A stretch of 64,000 nt of DNA, from contig NZ_JACVZV010000015.1 in the NCBI RefSeq assembly GCF_014654725.1, positions 1 through 64,000 on the forward strand, read 5' to 3'. The translations under genes and the position numbers were made by a program. The notes under the pieces were generated by a model that was not told the origin of the DNA, did no database searches, and saw only the letters and a list, made by a program, of their open reading frames with translations. This stretch comes from Vulcanococcus sp. Clear-D1 (GTDB lineage: Bacteria > Cyanobacteriota > Cyanobacteriia > PCC-6307 > Cyanobiaceae). Positions 62,985 through 64,000 of the stretch are shown here, piece by piece (positions within the stretch are counted from its first letter, which is position 1; the number at the start of each line of letters is the position of its first letter).

Positions 62985-64000
62985 TCACTCCTCGCCGGCG
63001 TCGCTGTCGTCAGCGCCGTGATCGCCGTCGCTATCGGGCACGTATTCCTCGTAGCCCTCGGGGAGCACCACCGCCAGATCGATCTGGTGACGCAGCACAT
63101 CCACCTTCTGGATGGTCACCTCAACAGCATCACCAAGCATGTAGGTGCGGCGGTTCTTGCGGCCCACCAGTCGGTTCTGGCGCGAGCGGTACTCGTACCA
63201 GTCGTCCTTGAGGGAGCTCACGTGCACCAAGCCCTCCACCTGGGAGGGGGGCACCTCCACAAAGAAGCCGTAGCTCTGCACACCGCTGATCACACCGGTG
63301 AGGGTCTGACCCACCAGCGGCTCGGCCTGGCGCGCCTGGGCCATCGCCAGGGCATCGGCCTGGAGGTCTGCGGCGAAGCGGCAGCGGCCGTTGAGGCGAT
63401 GCAGTAGCGCTGCGCTGCGCCCCTCCTCGAGGGGTTGGATCTGGCTTGGCGGCATCAGCGGCCAATCGATCAGGCCGTGGCTGCTGTCACCGGCGATGTC
63501 CACCCGTGTTTTGTGGCGTACAGAGGGCCTGTCTTTGCCTTCGCTCAGCAGCAGGCTGAGCACGTGCTGGTTCCAGAGGTCGGCGTAGTGCAGGCCGGGG
63601 CAGCACCAAGGCGCCAGGGCCACCGCTTCGCCGGCCAGGGCATTCGCACCGGCTTCGCTGCTGAAGGTGACGGGCTTGAGCGGTTCGCGCAGTTGCTGTT
63701 GCAGCACCCGGCAGCGATCGCTGCCGGCAAAAGCTTGGGCTAGCTCCTGGGCGGTGGCGTTGCCATCGGCGGAGAGCTCCAGGGGGATCTCCAGGGCCAA
63801 GGCCGCTTTGGCCACATCGTTGAGGGCCTCTGCATCGGGGGCGGGGTTGACCGCAAAGATGGCGGGCAGCTCCAGCGCCGCCAGGTGGCGGCCGAGGGCG
63901 CGATGGGCGGGCAGCACCAGTTCGCGCAGCAAGCCGGAGGGCTCGGTGGCGGGATCGAGCTGAACCAGCCAGCCCTGGCGGCTTTCATCCGGTTCGGGAA
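62985..64000 (-). CDS. RNB-family exoribonuclease (RNase II/R), partial
   Basis: The C-terminal 338 residues of an RNB nuclease; the frame continues beyond 64000. The last part of the RNB domain is followed by an S1 RNA-binding domain (VGQTLTGVISGVQSYGFFVEV and VEGLVHVSSL) and an acidic tail PDSDGDHGADDSDAGEE. The segment where bacterial RNase R carries TSPIRRYPD instead reads CPGLHYAD, which I take to be a cyanobacterial variant. It is the first gene of the ubiX run in this window. Confidence 0.85.
   Translation of the reverse strand, partial: PEPDESRQGWLVQLDPATEPSGLLRELVLPAHRALGRHLAALELPAIFAVNPAPDAEALNDVAKAALALEIPLELSADGNATAQELAQAFAGSDRCRVLQQQLREPLKPVTFSSEAGANALAGEAVALAPWCCPGLHYADLWNQHVLSLLLSEGKDRPSVRHKTRVDIAGDSSHGLIDWPLMPPSQIQPLEEGRSAALLHRLNGRCRFAADLQADALAMAQARQAEPLVGQTLTGVISGVQSYGFFVEVPPSQVEGLVHVSSLKDDWYEYRSRQNRLVGRKNRRTYMLGDAVEVTIQKVDVLRHQIDLAVVLPEGYEEYVPDSDGDHGADDSDAGEE

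Noticed and set aside
1-64000. Search for CRISPR arrays, insertion sequences, integrases, att sites, rRNA or prophage
   Set aside because: No regularly spaced repeats, transposase or integrase motifs, or further tRNA-like arms were seen.

Overview
The window is a piece of a GC-rich cyanobacterial chromosome, most likely a picocyanobacterium of the Synechococcus/Cyanobium type. Evidence for this is the chlorophyll-synthesis genes chlH and acsF, a high-light-inducible protein, and a CPP1-like J-domain membrane protein. Many small cyanobacteria-restricted families are also present (DUF2949, DUF2996, DUF3038, DUF3531, DUF4335, DUF1651-like, DUF6464-like). At least 15 copies of the HIP1 octamer GCGATCGC, a cyanobacterial signature repeat, were counted. 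Genes are densely packed on both strands, with no gap over 300 bases. I found one tRNA gene and no rRNA, CRISPR array, insertion sequence or prophage.

Layout. 1-6.3 kb: a truncated unknown gene, a FAD monooxygenase, an HdeD-like protein, cysteine synthase, small conserved genes and an MsbA-type ABC exporter. 6.0-7.9 kb: an S4 RNA-binding protein, tpiA and folP. 7.9-13.4 kb: an accessory cassette on the minus strand, read in the order Nif11-like small protein, HlyD-family adaptor, BcsA-type cellulose synthase with PilZ domain, and CHASE-PAS-GGDEF diguanylate cyclase. It lies between folP and chlH and is visibly richer in A+T than its neighbours. 13.4-19.4 kb: chlH, dapB, a membrane protein and hli with its terminator. 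19.5-24.4 kb: a second FAD monooxygenase, apt, and a run of small conserved genes ending in ppk2. 24.4-30.3 kb: tRNA-Ser(UGA), a class II ribonucleotide reductase, a methyltransferase and prfC. 30.4-36.4 kb: CPP1-like, hslO, a lone ABC ATPase, rsmE, a DUF92 kinase-like protein and a group 3 sigma factor. 36.5-40.9 kb: a PhnD/PhnC/PhnE-type uptake operon carrying an SGNH hydrolase and two very small membrane proteins. 41-50 kb: an aminotransferase, a VOC protein, uracil-DNA glycosylase, ispG, a Ctp protease and mfd. 50-56 kb: a putative zinc protease, conserved unknowns, a TerC protein, a DEAD-box helicase and a J-domain protein. 56.1-60 kb: the operon tldD, pmbA, fmt. 60.1-64 kb: acsF behind DUF2996, a membrane protein, ubiX and an RNB-family nuclease that runs off the right edge.

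Most of this is housekeeping. The parts most worth attention are the c-di-GMP/polysaccharide cassette and the PhnD-type transporter operon. In the cassette, the HlyD gene carries an apparent single-base deletion near its 3' end: restoring one base brings back a family-like C-terminus whose stop lies five bases before the cellulose synthase start. The transporter operon has an undetermined substrate, an extra hydrolase, a 28-residue translationally coupled membrane peptide and an intercistronic hairpin. Several candidate regulatory elements (an HLR1-like box before hli, and inverted repeats before chlH, before phnD and before a small membrane protein) are visible but untested. All function calls come from reading motifs by eye; no database search was run.
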